NCBI RefSeq assembly: GCF_002803075.1
Contig: NZ_NNBK01000023.1
Location: 62,001-126,000 of the forward strand
Direction: 5' to 3'
DNA length: 64,000 nucleotides
From: Streptomyces sp. CB01373
Lineage (GTDB): Bacteria > Actinomycetota > Actinomycetes > Streptomycetales > Streptomycetaceae
Shown here: positions 46,346 to 55,239 of the stretch, in pieces
Position numbering within the stretch: position 1 is the stretch's first letter
Layout of the letters: each line of letters opens with the position of its first letter
Notes under the pieces: model-generated
What the model saw: only the letters and a program-made list of their open reading frames with translations
Databases searched by the model: none
Told to the model about the DNA's origin: nothing
Program-made: the position numbers and the translations under genes

Positions 46346-46876
46346 TCAGCGGGAGCCGACCGCCCGGCCGGCTGCCAGACAGCGAGCGTGCGCACGGATC
46401 CGCTCGCGGTCCTCGGGGAAGACGCTGTCCCAGCCTGTATCCAGACGGAACCATGCCGCCGGCTGGTTCTGCTCCCCGGCGAGCGGCACGTCGCGTCCCA
46501 CGATCGCGGCGTAGGACAGGCCCAGCGTCGGAGACCAGTCGGCCCGGTAGGAACGCACCGCCACGGCAGCGGGCTCGGGCAGCAACTCGGTGCGCAGGCC
46601 GGTCTCCTCCAGCAGCTCTCGTGCCGCCGCCGCACGCGGCGCCTCGCCCGGCTCCACCTTGCCACCGGGCGGCACCCATCCGCGCACGCGGTGCTTGACC
46701 AGCAGGACGTGCTCGAAAGCAGGGTCGGTGACCCACACCTCGGCCGCCAGCGGCTCCATGGGATGTCGGCGGGCTTCCTCCAGCCAGGCCCGTGCACCGT
46801 CGAACTCCCACGCGGCGAGGCGGGCATCCGCAACAGCCTCGTCCAAGATCACCTGACCGACTTCACCATGACTCAC
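46346..46876 (-). CDS. NUDIX hydrolase (MutT-like), canonical box
   Basis: This 176-residue protein has a canonical NUDIX box GGKVEPGEAPRAAAARELLE followed by ETGL near residues 85-108. The helical N-terminus EAVADARLAAWEFDGARAWL precedes it. GTG 46876 is preceded by AGGGTGGGCGG. It is the only minus-strand gene between 30 and 58 kb and ends 20 nt from the plus-strand NUDIX stop. It may be an inserted or independently regulated housekeeping-type hydrolase. Confidence 0.88.
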   Translation of the reverse strand: MSHGEVGQVILDEAVADARLAAWEFDGARAWLEEARRHPMEPLAAEVWVTDPAFEHVLLVKHRVRGWVPPGGKVEPGEAPRAAAARELLEETGLRTELLPEPAAVAVRSYRADWSPTLGLSYAAIVGRDVPLAGEQNQPAAWFRLDTGWDSVFPEDRERIRAHARCLAAGRAVGSR

Positions 46877-47018
46877 CCGCCCCACCCTAGGCCGACGAAC
46901 CGGCCGGACGTCGCAGCGACGAGCAGGCAGCCATCCGGGCATGTCCGGCCGGCCCGGTGGCCCCTTCGGGCTGCAGGGCGATCACCCGTGGCACCCGCTT
47001 CACACGAAGGAGACCAGC

Positions 47019-48227
47019 GTGCCCGATGAGCAGCCCTCGGACCGGGGAGCCTGGGTCGTCCTCGGCGGCGTCCACCTCCTAAACCGCACCGCGCCACGGC
47101 GACCAGACGAGCCGATCGTGCTCGTACGGGTGCCACCGCAGGAGGTATGCCGGCCGGCCACCACCGTGATCGTCCGCTGGAACGCGCTGGGGCCCTGCCC
47201 GGCCGAAGCGCTGCACCCCGGCGGCACCCGGCTCGGGGCGGCCAGGATCGACGGCGGCGAACTGTTCCCCGACGCCATCGCCGGTCCCGCCCTGCGCGGC
47301 CTGGTCGGTACCGAGCACGCCCCCGGCCTGGTGCCGCTGTGCTACCTGGCTGAACATCCCGGCGGCGGCTACCACGCGTACGCGCAGATCCGCTTCCATC
47401 CCGAGGATGCCTGCTTCGTCCGCACCACCCGGAAACCAGTCGGCCACGGCCCGGTCGAGGAACTGCGCTGGTTCGACCCCGTGCTGACGGCGCACGCGGA
47501 GTCGAGTACGGCGCTTAACAACCATCTGCGGTACTTCCGCAAGCACTTCTCCGGCACTGAGCTGGAGTTCAAGTACACCCTTGCCCCGGCACCGGACATC
47601 TGGTCCGCGTCCATGGAACTGCTCAAGGCACTGCGCGACGGCAAGCTGGAAGGCTGCCGTCCGGAGTACCGGGAAGAGTTCCAGATCCACCACACCGAGA
47701 ACCATCTGTTCGACGTCACCGGCCCCGAGCCCGAGATCGGCTACGCCTCCTTCATCCCCACCGTCACCGCCGGGCACGTGCTCAAGCGAAAGTGGTTCAC
47801 CGAGGACGCCTTCGCCCGCCGCGAGGAACTCACCCCTGGCCTCGACATCACCCCCGACCGCTTCGAGACGTTCCTGCGCGAAGACTTGAACCTCCAGGTC
47901 CGGGCCATGCCGCCCTTCCAGCGCGTCCGCTACGACATCCAGTGCGAGTCGCTGCGCACCGGACACGTCTACGGCATCTTCCTCGACCGCTGCGCGCTCC
48001 TGGCGGCCCCCGACGTGGTGCTCTCCCAGTGCGAGCTGGAGTACCTCCGCTCACGCAGCATCCTCGACCACGACCAGGACGAGATCCTCATCGAGATGAA
48101 CCGGATCGACAGCTGGCTCTGCGAGTACCTCGCCAGTCACGGTTGGGCCGCCGAGCACACCTTCTACTCCAAGCGCAGCTTCCTTCGCGACGCCATCTCC
48201 CTCCGCCCGGACCTCGCCACGCGATGA
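47019..48227 (+). CDS. Unknown protein with a possible CYTH-like (triphosphate tunnel) domain
   Basis: This is a 402-residue protein of no firmly recognised family. Residues 181-185 are ELEFK, matching the ExExK signature of CYTH/triphosphate tunnel enzymes. Later charged strands RVRYDIQCESLRTGHVYGIF and VVLSQCELEYLRSRSI have the alternating E/K/R pattern of such barrels. The N-terminal 170 residues (VVLGGVHLLNRTAP, CYLAEHPGGGYHAYAQIRF) form a separate domain. If CYTH, it would bind tri- or polyphosphate compounds, fitting a nucleotide context. GTG 47019 has GGAG upstream. It begins a new plus-strand run after the convergent NUDIX pair. Confidence 0.6.
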   Translation: MPDEQPSDRGAWVVLGGVHLLNRTAPRRPDEPIVLVRVPPQEVCRPATTVIVRWNALGPCPAEALHPGGTRLGAARIDGGELFPDAIAGPALRGLVGTEHAPGLVPLCYLAEHPGGGYHAYAQIRFHPEDACFVRTTRKPVGHGPVEELRWFDPVLTAHAESSTALNNHLRYFRKHFSGTELEFKYTLAPAPDIWSASMELLKALRDGKLEGCRPEYREEFQIHHTENHLFDVTGPEPEIGYASFIPTVTAGHVLKRKWFTEDAFARREELTPGLDITPDRFETFLREDLNLQVRAMPPFQRVRYDIQCESLRTGHVYGIFLDRCALLAAPDVVLSQCELEYLRSRSILDHDQDEILIEMNRIDSWLCEYLASHGWAAEHTFYSKRSFLRDAISLRPDLATR

Positions 48228-48341
48228 CTGACCAAGCGCCCCCCGGCAATCCCCCGCAGGAGGTACCGCAACCCACATGAGTGATCGAACACTGCATCAC
48301 AACCCGCACCACCCGACCACACAAGGAGAGAGCCTGGTATT

Positions 48342-48363
48342 CGAAATCACGTTCTAGATTTCG
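48342..48363. promoter_or_regulatory. Short inverted repeat in the gap upstream of coupled small ORFs
   Basis: CGAAATC (48342-48348) and GATTTCG (48357-48363) form 7-bp arms with an 8-base spacer. They lie in the 215-nt gap between the CYTH-like gene and the small ORF at 48443. The dyad could be an operator for the operon that begins there. No clear promoter hexamers were fixed. Confidence 0.35.
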
Positions 48364-48442
48364 CCCCCCCTCCACCCGTTACGGCTACAGCAGGGCCGCC
48401 GTTACCCGATCACCTGTCCGCATCTCGCCCCGAGGAGTCCCC

Positions 48443-48586
48443 ATGCATCCCGTACGCCGCCCTGGACTCGTTCATCCTGCGTTCGAAAATGCCGCTACCT
48501 CCTCGGGCGCCAGCCTTCGCCTCACCTCCGGTCGCGCAGCTCTGCTCGCCGACGGGTCACGGCCGGATACGAGGTACCTGGCATGA
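48443..48586 (+). CDS. Small protein, 47 residues, strong ribosome site
   Basis: ATG 48443 follows GAGGAG at four to five bases. The product begins MHPVRRPGLVHPAFENAATS and is Arg/Ser/Leu-rich without Cys or a membrane segment. Its stop overlaps the next 39-residue ORF by ATGA. It may be a leader for the operon or a real small protein. No match to FxLD lanthipeptide leaders was seen, although a FxLD-type methyltransferase and exporter lie downstream. Confidence 0.5.
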   Translation: MHPVRRPGLVHPAFENAATSSGASLRLTSGRAALLADGSRPDTRYLA

Positions 48587-48702
48587 CGCAACCCACACCT
48601 CTCCCGTCCTCCGTCCTCACCTATAGCTTTCGGTACGACGGTGCCCTCGTGACCAATGGTCGGCACACCGTAGAGCGCCTGGTACAGGAGGGCCGCCCGT
48701 GA
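48583..48702 (+). CDS. Small coupled protein, 39 residues
   Basis: It starts at ATG 48583 over the previous stop and ends at 48702 over the GTG start of the NUDIX gene; both junctions are four-base overlaps. The product begins MTQPTPLPSSVLTYSFRYDG. No family is recognised. The layout suggests translational coupling from the strong site at 48443 to the NUDIX gene. Confidence 0.45.
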   Translation: MTQPTPLPSSVLTYSFRYDGALVTNGRHTVERLVQEGRP

Positions 48703-49166
48703 GCGACTCGCCTCACCAGCTGATCGCCGACGTGGCGCAGGTCCTGCTCCGTACGAACGGCGCCGCCCTGTGCGTACGCCGCGCACTGGACGCCGCCCTC
48801 GCACCGGGACAGCTCACTGTCGTGGGCGGCCACCTGGAAGTCGGTGAACCACTCGACCATGCTGCGCGACGCGAGGCCATGGAGGAGGTGGGGGTCCTTA
48901 TCACTGCTGAGCAGCAGGAGTTCTGCGGGCTAATCCACCACCACGACTCCGACGGTGGCCTGGACCGGATCACCGCCGTGTTCGTGGCACAGTCCTGGAC
49001 GGGTGAGCCGTACAACGCCGAGCCACACAAGCACGAAGGGCTCTTCTGGGTGCCGATGGAACGACCGTCGCCGGACTGTCACCCCTACACCGCCACCATC
49101 TTCCACATGCTCACACACGGCCCGTCCTACCGGGCCATCAACTGGCCTGCGGGAGGCGCCCGGTGA
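48699..49166 (+). CDS. NUDIX hydrolase, canonical box
   Basis: This is a 155-residue single NUDIX domain. The box is GGHLEVGEPLDHAARREAME then EVGV, with all metal-binding positions. CGLIHHHDSDGGLDRITAVF and the C-terminal NAEPHKHEGLFWVPMERPSP are typical of the dGTP/dCTP-pyrophosphatase-like group common in Streptomyces. GTG 48699 overlaps the small ORF and its end overlaps the ABC gene (GTGA), so it belongs to the same operon. Confidence 0.9.
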   Translation: MSDSPHQLIADVAQVLLRTNGAALCVRRALDAALAPGQLTVVGGHLEVGEPLDHAARREAMEEVGVLITAEQQEFCGLIHHHDSDGGLDRITAVFVAQSWTGEPYNAEPHKHEGLFWVPMERPSPDCHPYTATIFHMLTHGPSYRAINWPAGGAR

Positions 49167-51154
49167 AGAGATTCTTCGGCCCGGTCACGATGGCCGATCC
49201 TCAGGTCTCCGACGCCGAACACGAGCTGTTCGGCGGCCCCCTGCGCTACGACATGGGCTGGTCCCAGCACGAGCACGCGACCTTGGACCTGACCATGATG
49301 TCCGCGCTGCGCTCCATGCCCACACTCGTCGGCGCAACCCTGCGCATGGCGTGGCAGGCCGACCGGCGTGCTCTGCTCTCGGTCGGGGTCAGCGAGATCG
49401 GCCAAGGCATCGCCGCAGCCGCCGGCCTGCTCGCCGTCAACGCCGTCATGCACGCTCTGCTCGCCGGCAACGGCAGCGCTGCCGAGCGGCTGCACGCCCT
49501 GTTACCCGGCCTGTTGGCCGCCGCCGCTATCGGCGTCATCAACTCCGCCCTGTCCGCCTGGTCCACCTCCCGCGCAGGGCGGCTGGAGCCGAAGGTCGAG
49601 CGGATCGCGACCACGCAGTACCTGGCCGCCGCAGCCAGCGTCGAACTGGAAGCCATCGACGATCCCGACTTCCGGCGGCTCGTGGACATCGCCCAGCATG
49701 GCCCGGGTTCGGCCCGCCGCATGATCAGCGCCTGCGTAGCCGCGCTGAACGGCCTCATCTCGCTGATCACCACCGCCGGCGTCCTCGCCGTACTCCACCC
49801 CGTACTGCTGCCCATGCTGATCCTCATCGCCGCCCCTCGCGGCTGGGGCGCCATGCGCGTGGCCCAGGAACGATACGTGTCGGTGATGAGCTGGATCGAG
49901 CACGTGCGGGCCAGCCGCCTGATCGGCAACCTACTCACCGAACGCACCGCCGCCCAGGAAGTGCGCCTCCACGCCGTCGGCGACTTCCTCCTGAGCCGCT
50001 ACGAGCAGATGGCCGAGAGCGCCGAGGCCGAACAGGAACGCCTCGCCTCCAACAAGGCCCTGACCGAGTGGGTCGCCTCCGCGCTGTCCGGTCTGGCGAT
50101 GGCGGCGACCTACGGGGCCATGTTCTGGCTGATCATGGCCGGGCACATGAGCCTCGCCGTCGCCGGGACCGCCGTCATCGCGGTACGCACCGGCTCGGCG
50201 AGCCTGGGAGCGCTGGTCATGAACATCAACCAACTCCACGAGGAGAGCCTCTACGTCCGCGACCACGGCCGCTTCCTCGCCCAGGCCGCTCAGCGGACGC
50301 TGCCCGCCGGCGGTGCGCCCGTACCGGAACGCGTCAGGGAAATCGTTCTGGACCAGGTCACCTACCGCTACCCTGACCGGGACACCGCCGCCCTGGACAG
50401 CGTGTCACTGACCCTGCCTATGGGATCGGTCACCGCCGTGGTGGGTGAGAACGGCTCCGGCAAGAGCACCCTGATGAAGATCCTCTCGGGCATGCTGCTT
50501 CCCGAGGCCGGCACCCTGCGCTGGGGCGACGCGGACCTCACCGGTCTCGACCGCGCCCAGGTCTTCGAGCGCGTCTCCCTGCTCACCCAAGACTTCCAGC
50601 GCTGGCCCGTGACCGCCGCGATGAACATCCGCCTCGGCCGCCCCGACCACCCCGCTACAGACCAGGACCTCAAGCCCTCGGTCGACTACGCCGTTGCCGG
50701 CCCCGTCATCGCCAAACTCCCCGACGGGCTGCGCAGTCTGCTGGCCCGCATGTTCCGCGGCGCCATCGAACTGTCCGGCGGCGAATGGCAGAAAGTCGGC
50801 CTGGCCCGCACGCACTGGCGCAGTTCAACATCACAGGCAGACGGCGTCCTCATCGTCGACGAACCGACTTCCGCCCTCGACCCCGAAGCCGAAATCGAAG
50901 CCTTCGACCGCATCCGCCGCCTCGCCGCACCGAACCGAGCCGTTGTCCTGGTCACCCACCGCATGTCCGGCGTCCGCCACGCCGACCACATCTACGTCCT
51001 CAACAACGGACACCTCGCCGAGCACGGCACCCACGACGAACTCATCGCCGCCCGCGGTCGGTACGCCGCCATGTTCGACGCCCAGGCCGCCCAGTACGCC
51101 CCGATCGCGACCATCCCGAACCCTGCAACGCCCACCGTCTCGGACCAGGTATGA
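49163..51154 (+). CDS. ABC transporter, fused membrane domain and ATPase
   Basis: This is a 663-residue half-exporter. A 55-residue cytoplasmic N-terminus precedes about six membrane helices (LLSVGVSEIGQGIAAAAGLL, ALISLITTAGVLAVL-type and others, residues 70-370). The ATPase has Walker A GENGSGKST near 430, Q-loop LLTQDFQRW, signature LSGGEWQKVGLART near 535, Walker B VLIVDEPTSALD and H-loop VLVTHRM. This layout resembles exporters of lanthipeptides and other modified peptides, but small molecules are equally possible. It is coupled to the NUDIX gene and to the methyltransferase downstream (ATGA), so it could export the cluster product. Confidence 0.9.
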   Translation: MKRFFGPVTMADPQVSDAEHELFGGPLRYDMGWSQHEHATLDLTMMSALRSMPTLVGATLRMAWQADRRALLSVGVSEIGQGIAAAAGLLAVNAVMHALLAGNGSAAERLHALLPGLLAAAAIGVINSALSAWSTSRAGRLEPKVERIATTQYLAAAASVELEAIDDPDFRRLVDIAQHGPGSARRMISACVAALNGLISLITTAGVLAVLHPVLLPMLILIAAPRGWGAMRVAQERYVSVMSWIEHVRASRLIGNLLTERTAAQEVRLHAVGDFLLSRYEQMAESAEAEQERLASNKALTEWVASALSGLAMAATYGAMFWLIMAGHMSLAVAGTAVIAVRTGSASLGALVMNINQLHEESLYVRDHGRFLAQAAQRTLPAGGAPVPERVREIVLDQVTYRYPDRDTAALDSVSLTLPMGSVTAVVGENGSGKSTLMKILSGMLLPEAGTLRWGDADLTGLDRAQVFERVSLLTQDFQRWPVTAAMNIRLGRPDHPATDQDLKPSVDYAVAGPVIAKLPDGLRSLLARMFRGAIELSGGEWQKVGLARTHWRSSTSQADGVLIVDEPTSALDPEAEIEAFDRIRRLAAPNRAVVLVTHRMSGVRHADHIYVLNNGHLAEHGTHDELIAARGRYAAMFDAQAAQYAPIATIPNPATPTVSDQV

Positions 51155-52473
51155 CCCGCACGACCGAAAGGCCCGCCGTGACCACACGCCCCACCACGGA
51201 CCTCGACGAAGCCACCGCTCTGCGCCACCAACTGGCCGACGAACTCGCCGCCGCCGGACACATCCGCACCCCCGCGGTCGACCGCGCCCTGCGCACCGTG
51301 CCCCGGCACGCCTTCGCCCCCGAAACGCCCCTCCATGCTGCGTACGCCAACGAGATCATCGCCACCCGCCACAGCGACGACGGCACCGTCATCAGCTCCA
51401 TCTCCGCGCCCTGGCTGCAGGCCGACATGCTCGAAGCCGCCCGCATCCAGCCCGGCCACCACGCTTTGGAGATCGGCTCCGGCGGCTACAACGCTGCTCT
51501 CATCGCCGAACTCGCCGGCCCGACCGGCCACGTCACCACCCTCGACATCGACCCAGCCGTCACCGACCGGGCCACCCGCTTCCTGACTCAGGCCGGATAC
51601 GGCCGCATCCGCGTGGTCACCGCGGACGCCGAGCACCTGCCTGCCGAGGTGGTGCCGGACGGCGGATTCGACGCCATCGTGGTCACCGTCGACACCTGGG
51701 ATCTGCCCTGGATCGACGCCCTGGCCGAGGGCGGCCGTCTCGTCGCACCGGTGCGTCTGCACGGGTACCACTGGGCCATCAGCTTCACCAAGCACGACGG
51801 GGCCTTGCACAGCGACGAGCCGCTCATCGTCTGCGGCTTTGTCGCCATGCAGGGCGACGGCGCCTGGCACAGGAATCGCCGCACCGTCCCAGGCACCGGC
51901 GTCCACCTGTCCTGGGAAGACGGCAACCCGTTGCCCGTCGACGAACTCGCCCCAGCCCTCACCTGCGAGCCGACCGTGACGTACACCCACGTCACCGTAG
52001 GCGGCCAGGAACCCTTCGACGCCCTCACCCTCTACCTCGCCGGGGCCCTGCCGGGCTTTTGCCGCCTCTCGGCCGACTCCGACGGCGACAACGGGGTCCT
52101 GAACCCGCCGCCCAAGCACTGGCCCGGCGCCGCGATCGTCCGCGGCAACTCCCTCGCGCGACTGGCCACCGAGCGCATCGGCGACGGAGACGACGGCAAG
52201 GGCCTGTACGAGTTCGTTGTCCATGGCCACGGCACCCGAGGACACCTCGCTGCACAGGAGATGGCCGAGCAGGTCCGGCACTGGCAGCACAACCACCGCG
52301 GCGCCCTCTGCCCCCGCATCACCGCACGACCGGCCGCCAGTTGCACCCCGCCGACCAGAGACCACGAACCGCACGTATTTGCCAAGAAGCACACCCGCAT
52401 CACCGTGGACTGGCCGATCGTTCCCGGCCGCGCTGCACTGCTCACCGTCCGAGGGAGCTGCAGCGCCGGATGA
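51151..52473 (+). CDS. Methyltransferase of the FxLD-system type (PIMT-like)
   Basis: This 440-residue SAM-dependent methyltransferase is related to protein-isoaspartate methyltransferases and matches the FxLD-system methyltransferases. Motifs are VPRHAFAPETPLHAAYAN, HSDDGTVISSISAPWLQADM, SAM motif I HALEIGSGGYNAALIAELAG, VTTLDIDPAV, IVVTVDTWDLPWIDALAEGG and VCGFVAMQGDGAW. Family members act in lanthipeptide clusters, methylating a backbone carboxylate. No lanthionine synthetase, dehydratase or precursor was found here, so the substrate may differ. ATG 51151 overlaps the ABC gene; GTG 51178 with GAAAGG upstream is an alternative start. Confidence 0.85.
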   Translation: MTRTTERPAVTTRPTTDLDEATALRHQLADELAAAGHIRTPAVDRALRTVPRHAFAPETPLHAAYANEIIATRHSDDGTVISSISAPWLQADMLEAARIQPGHHALEIGSGGYNAALIAELAGPTGHVTTLDIDPAVTDRATRFLTQAGYGRIRVVTADAEHLPAEVVPDGGFDAIVVTVDTWDLPWIDALAEGGRLVAPVRLHGYHWAISFTKHDGALHSDEPLIVCGFVAMQGDGAWHRNRRTVPGTGVHLSWEDGNPLPVDELAPALTCEPTVTYTHVTVGGQEPFDALTLYLAGALPGFCRLSADSDGDNGVLNPPPKHWPGAAIVRGNSLARLATERIGDGDDGKGLYEFVVHGHGTRGHLAAQEMAEQVRHWQHNHRGALCPRITARPAASCTPPTRDHEPHVFAKKHTRITVDWPIVPGRAALLTVRGSCSAG

Positions 52474-52551
52474 ACGGCCGTACCTCCTGATCACCGCTCC
52501 CGGCCCGTGCCGAACCCATGCCCGCCCCACCGATAAGGAAGGCACCGCCAA

Positions 52552-53691
52552 GTGACCACTCCCGTCTCAGGTTCGGATGATGTCGCACCGCGTGCCGCCC
52601 TGTCCGCAGGGCAGCACGCCGTCCCCCGGCACACGGTGTGGGTCGGCGCCGCCGCGCTCGTCACTGACCAAGTCGGCCGCGTCCTGCTCGTTCACCCCAC
52701 CTACCGCGAGGACGACCGGTGGCTGCTGCCCGGAGGAGTCGTCGAACCCGGCGAACACCCGCACGTCGCCTGCCGGCGCGAGATCACCGAGGAACTCGGC
52801 CTGACAAGCCTGCCCCTGTCGGGCGTGCTCCCCGTCCACTCCCTCTCCCCGCACCACCCGGACAGCCAGCACAGCACGCGTTTCCCCGGGGAGATCCGGT
52901 TCGTTTTCGATGGCGGAACGCTCACTCCTGACCAGGCGGAGGCCATCCGCCTCCCGCGCGAGGAGCTGTCCGAGTACGCCTTCCTGGAGACCCGGGACGC
53001 GGTGCAGCGGCTGCGCCCCGTGGACGGGCAGATCATGCTCGCCGCCTACCGTGCACGGCTCGGGAACACGGCCACCGCTCACCTCGCGGACGGCCGGCAC
53101 ATCCTCGACGTCCCGGTACTGGACCGCCATGACGTGCACGTTCGCTACCGGCCTCTGTGGGAGAGCCCCTTCAACCGCGACCCCGTCCCCGAACGGCTCC
53201 CCGTGCAGCAAGCCTGGGCGTGGTGCTTCGTCCCCGACGGCCGGGTCGTCCTCTTGGCCGACCCCGGCCCGCAAGGCGCGCTGCCGATGCTGCCCGGCGG
53301 CACGGTTGAGAAGACCGACGCGACTCCCGAGGACACCCTCCACCGGGAAGCCGCCGAGGAAGCGCAACTCGCTCTGACTGACCCGGTGCGACTGGGCTGG
53401 GTGCTGGACGAAACCGGTGAGGTCTACGGCGGGGTGGGGCCCAACGCCCGGCTCCGCTTGGCCGCCCGGGTCACCGCCGTCGGACCGGCGGCCGTCGACC
53501 CTGCCACCGGCCACCCCTTCGCCCGCCTGCTCGCCTCCCCCGCCCAAGCAGCCGCCCTGCTCGGATGGGGGCCGCCCGGAGCGCGGCAAGCCTTGCTTGC
53601 CGCTGAGACGGCCCGGGAGCGGTGGGGTCTGCCTGCCGCTCGGCCCGCTGCCATCGAGGAGATCCCTGCTGAGGGGATGCGGCTGAGCTGA
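52552..53691 (+). CDS. Double-NUDIX protein
   Basis: This is a 379-residue protein with two NUDIX domains. The first (about residues 25-165) has a canonical box GGVVEPGEHPHVACRREITE then ELGL. The second (about 205-350) has a worn box GGTVEKTDATPEDTLHREAA then EEAQL, where the last Gly is Gln and Glu is Asp. The second domain is therefore probably non-catalytic or altered. GTG 52552 follows GGAAGG. It lies between the FxLD-type methyltransferase and the triple-NUDIX gene. Confidence 0.88.
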   Translation: MTTPVSGSDDVAPRAALSAGQHAVPRHTVWVGAAALVTDQVGRVLLVHPTYREDDRWLLPGGVVEPGEHPHVACRREITEELGLTSLPLSGVLPVHSLSPHHPDSQHSTRFPGEIRFVFDGGTLTPDQAEAIRLPREELSEYAFLETRDAVQRLRPVDGQIMLAAYRARLGNTATAHLADGRHILDVPVLDRHDVHVRYRPLWESPFNRDPVPERLPVQQAWAWCFVPDGRVVLLADPGPQGALPMLPGGTVEKTDATPEDTLHREAAEEAQLALTDPVRLGWVLDETGEVYGGVGPNARLRLAARVTAVGPAAVDPATGHPFARLLASPAQAAALLGWGPPGARQALLAAETARERWGLPAARPAAIEEIPAEGMRLS

Positions 53692-53748
53692 CACGAACGA
53701 CTACCCCGCCTCCATCTGTCCCGCTTCACGCTCCTCTGAGGTAGCCGA

Positions 53749-55239
53749 ATGCCGCTGTCACCCGACCACATCCGCACCACCGTCGAGACCTACCTCGCTC
53801 GCCACCCTCACGAGCGCGCGCGGCTCAGCGGCCTCCTGGGCGCCCTCGACCGTCCCACCGATATCGCCAGCCGCTCCACCTTCACCGGACACGTCACCTG
53901 CGGCGCGATCGTCATCGATCCGCTCGGCCGCGTCCTGCACGTGCTGCACCTGGCGAGCGGCAAAGTCCTCGCTCCCGGCGGACACACCGAGCCCGAGGAC
54001 GAGTCCCTGGCAGGGGCGGCTCTTCGGGAGCTGCACGAGGAGACCGGGATCCCGCCCCAGGCCGTGGCACCGTGGCCCGGCTACGAGACTGTCCCGTTCG
54101 ACATCGACATACACGACATCGACGCCCACCCGGGCAAGGGGGAGTCCGGCCACCGGCACTTCGACCTCCGGTTCCTCTTCCGCCTGCAGACCGCGGCAGA
54201 GGTGCCGCTGGTACTGCAGGAAGAAGAGGTCGGCGGCATCGAATGGCGTCCCGCGCACAGGGTGGCCTCCCCCTCCCTGCGCCAGAAGCTGCTCAAGCTC
54301 CCGCCCGGAACCGGACCGGCGACCGCCAACGCCTCGGCCCTGATCTACAACGACCGTGGCGAGTACCTGCTCCACCTGCGCGACTACTTCCCCGGCCGGA
54401 TCTGGGAGCCGGGGATGTGGTCACTGCTGGGTGGCGGCCGAGAGCCCCAGGACGCCACCCTGGAGCACACTGTGCGGCGCGAACTGGCCGAGGAAGCCGG
54501 CCTCCACATCGCCGACCTGACCCCGTTCGGCATCGAGGAAGCAACCGACGACGCCTGCGGGACCGTACCCATCGCCATCTACGCCGGCCGCTGGAACGGT
54601 GACCCCCGCGAACTCCACCTGACGGAAGGGGTGATGCTGGCCTGGTTCGCCCCCGACGACCTCCACCGCCTCCGCATCGCAGACACCACCAGCGCCCTCG
54701 TACGGCGCCACGCCGCCAGCCGCCCGGTCGGCGCATCCCGCACCGTGTCGCAGAGCGGGCCCGCATCGCACGAGGGGCGCCGCCCGGCCGCTCCGCACGG
54801 CACGGTTCCCAACATCATCGGCGTTCACCTCTACCTGGAACGGCCTGACGGGACGGTGCTGCTCGGGCTGCGCCACCCCGACTCCAACTTCGCGCCTTCC
54901 ACCTGGCACGTCCTGGCCGGCCACTGCGAGCAGGAGAGCGCCATTACCTGCCTGATCAGAGAGGCATGGGAGGAGGCCGGTCTGCGCATCGAACGACAGG
55001 ACGTCGAACTCGTCCACGTCGTCCACCACATCGACCGGGCCGGGGGCCGGCCCCGCATGGGCCTGTTCTTCCGCGCTCGGACCTGGGGCGGCGAGCCGGA
55101 ACTACGCGAGCCGGACAAGTGCACCCAGTGGAAGTTCTGGGATCCGGCCGCCCTCCCCGAGGACCTCGTCCCCTATACCAGGGTCGCCATCGAGGGCATC
55201 CGGGCCGGCCGCTCCTACTCCGAAACGGGCTGGGTGTGA
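53749..55239 (+). CDS. Triple-NUDIX protein
   Basis: This is a 496-residue protein with three NUDIX domains in tandem. The boxes are GGHTEPEDESLAGAALRELH then EETGI (near 85), GGGREPQDATLEHTVRRELA then EEAGL (near 227) and AGHCEQESAITCLIREAWEE then AGL (near 385). All keep the RE..EE core, so all could bind metal; the third is one residue shorter before RE. A Pro/Ser/Arg-rich linker separates the second and third domains. ATG 53749 is preceded by GAGGTAG. Its stop overlaps a small coupled ORF (GTGA). Three NUDIX units in one chain are unusual. Confidence 0.9.
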   Translation: MPLSPDHIRTTVETYLARHPHERARLSGLLGALDRPTDIASRSTFTGHVTCGAIVIDPLGRVLHVLHLASGKVLAPGGHTEPEDESLAGAALRELHEETGIPPQAVAPWPGYETVPFDIDIHDIDAHPGKGESGHRHFDLRFLFRLQTAAEVPLVLQEEEVGGIEWRPAHRVASPSLRQKLLKLPPGTGPATANASALIYNDRGEYLLHLRDYFPGRIWEPGMWSLLGGGREPQDATLEHTVRRELAEEAGLHIADLTPFGIEEATDDACGTVPIAIYAGRWNGDPRELHLTEGVMLAWFAPDDLHRLRIADTTSALVRRHAASRPVGASRTVSQSGPASHEGRRPAAPHGTVPNIIGVHLYLERPDGTVLLGLRHPDSNFAPSTWHVLAGHCEQESAITCLIREAWEEAGLRIERQDVELVHVVHHIDRAGGRPRMGLFFRARTWGGEPELREPDKCTQWKFWDPAALPEDLVPYTRVAIEGIRAGRSYSETGWV

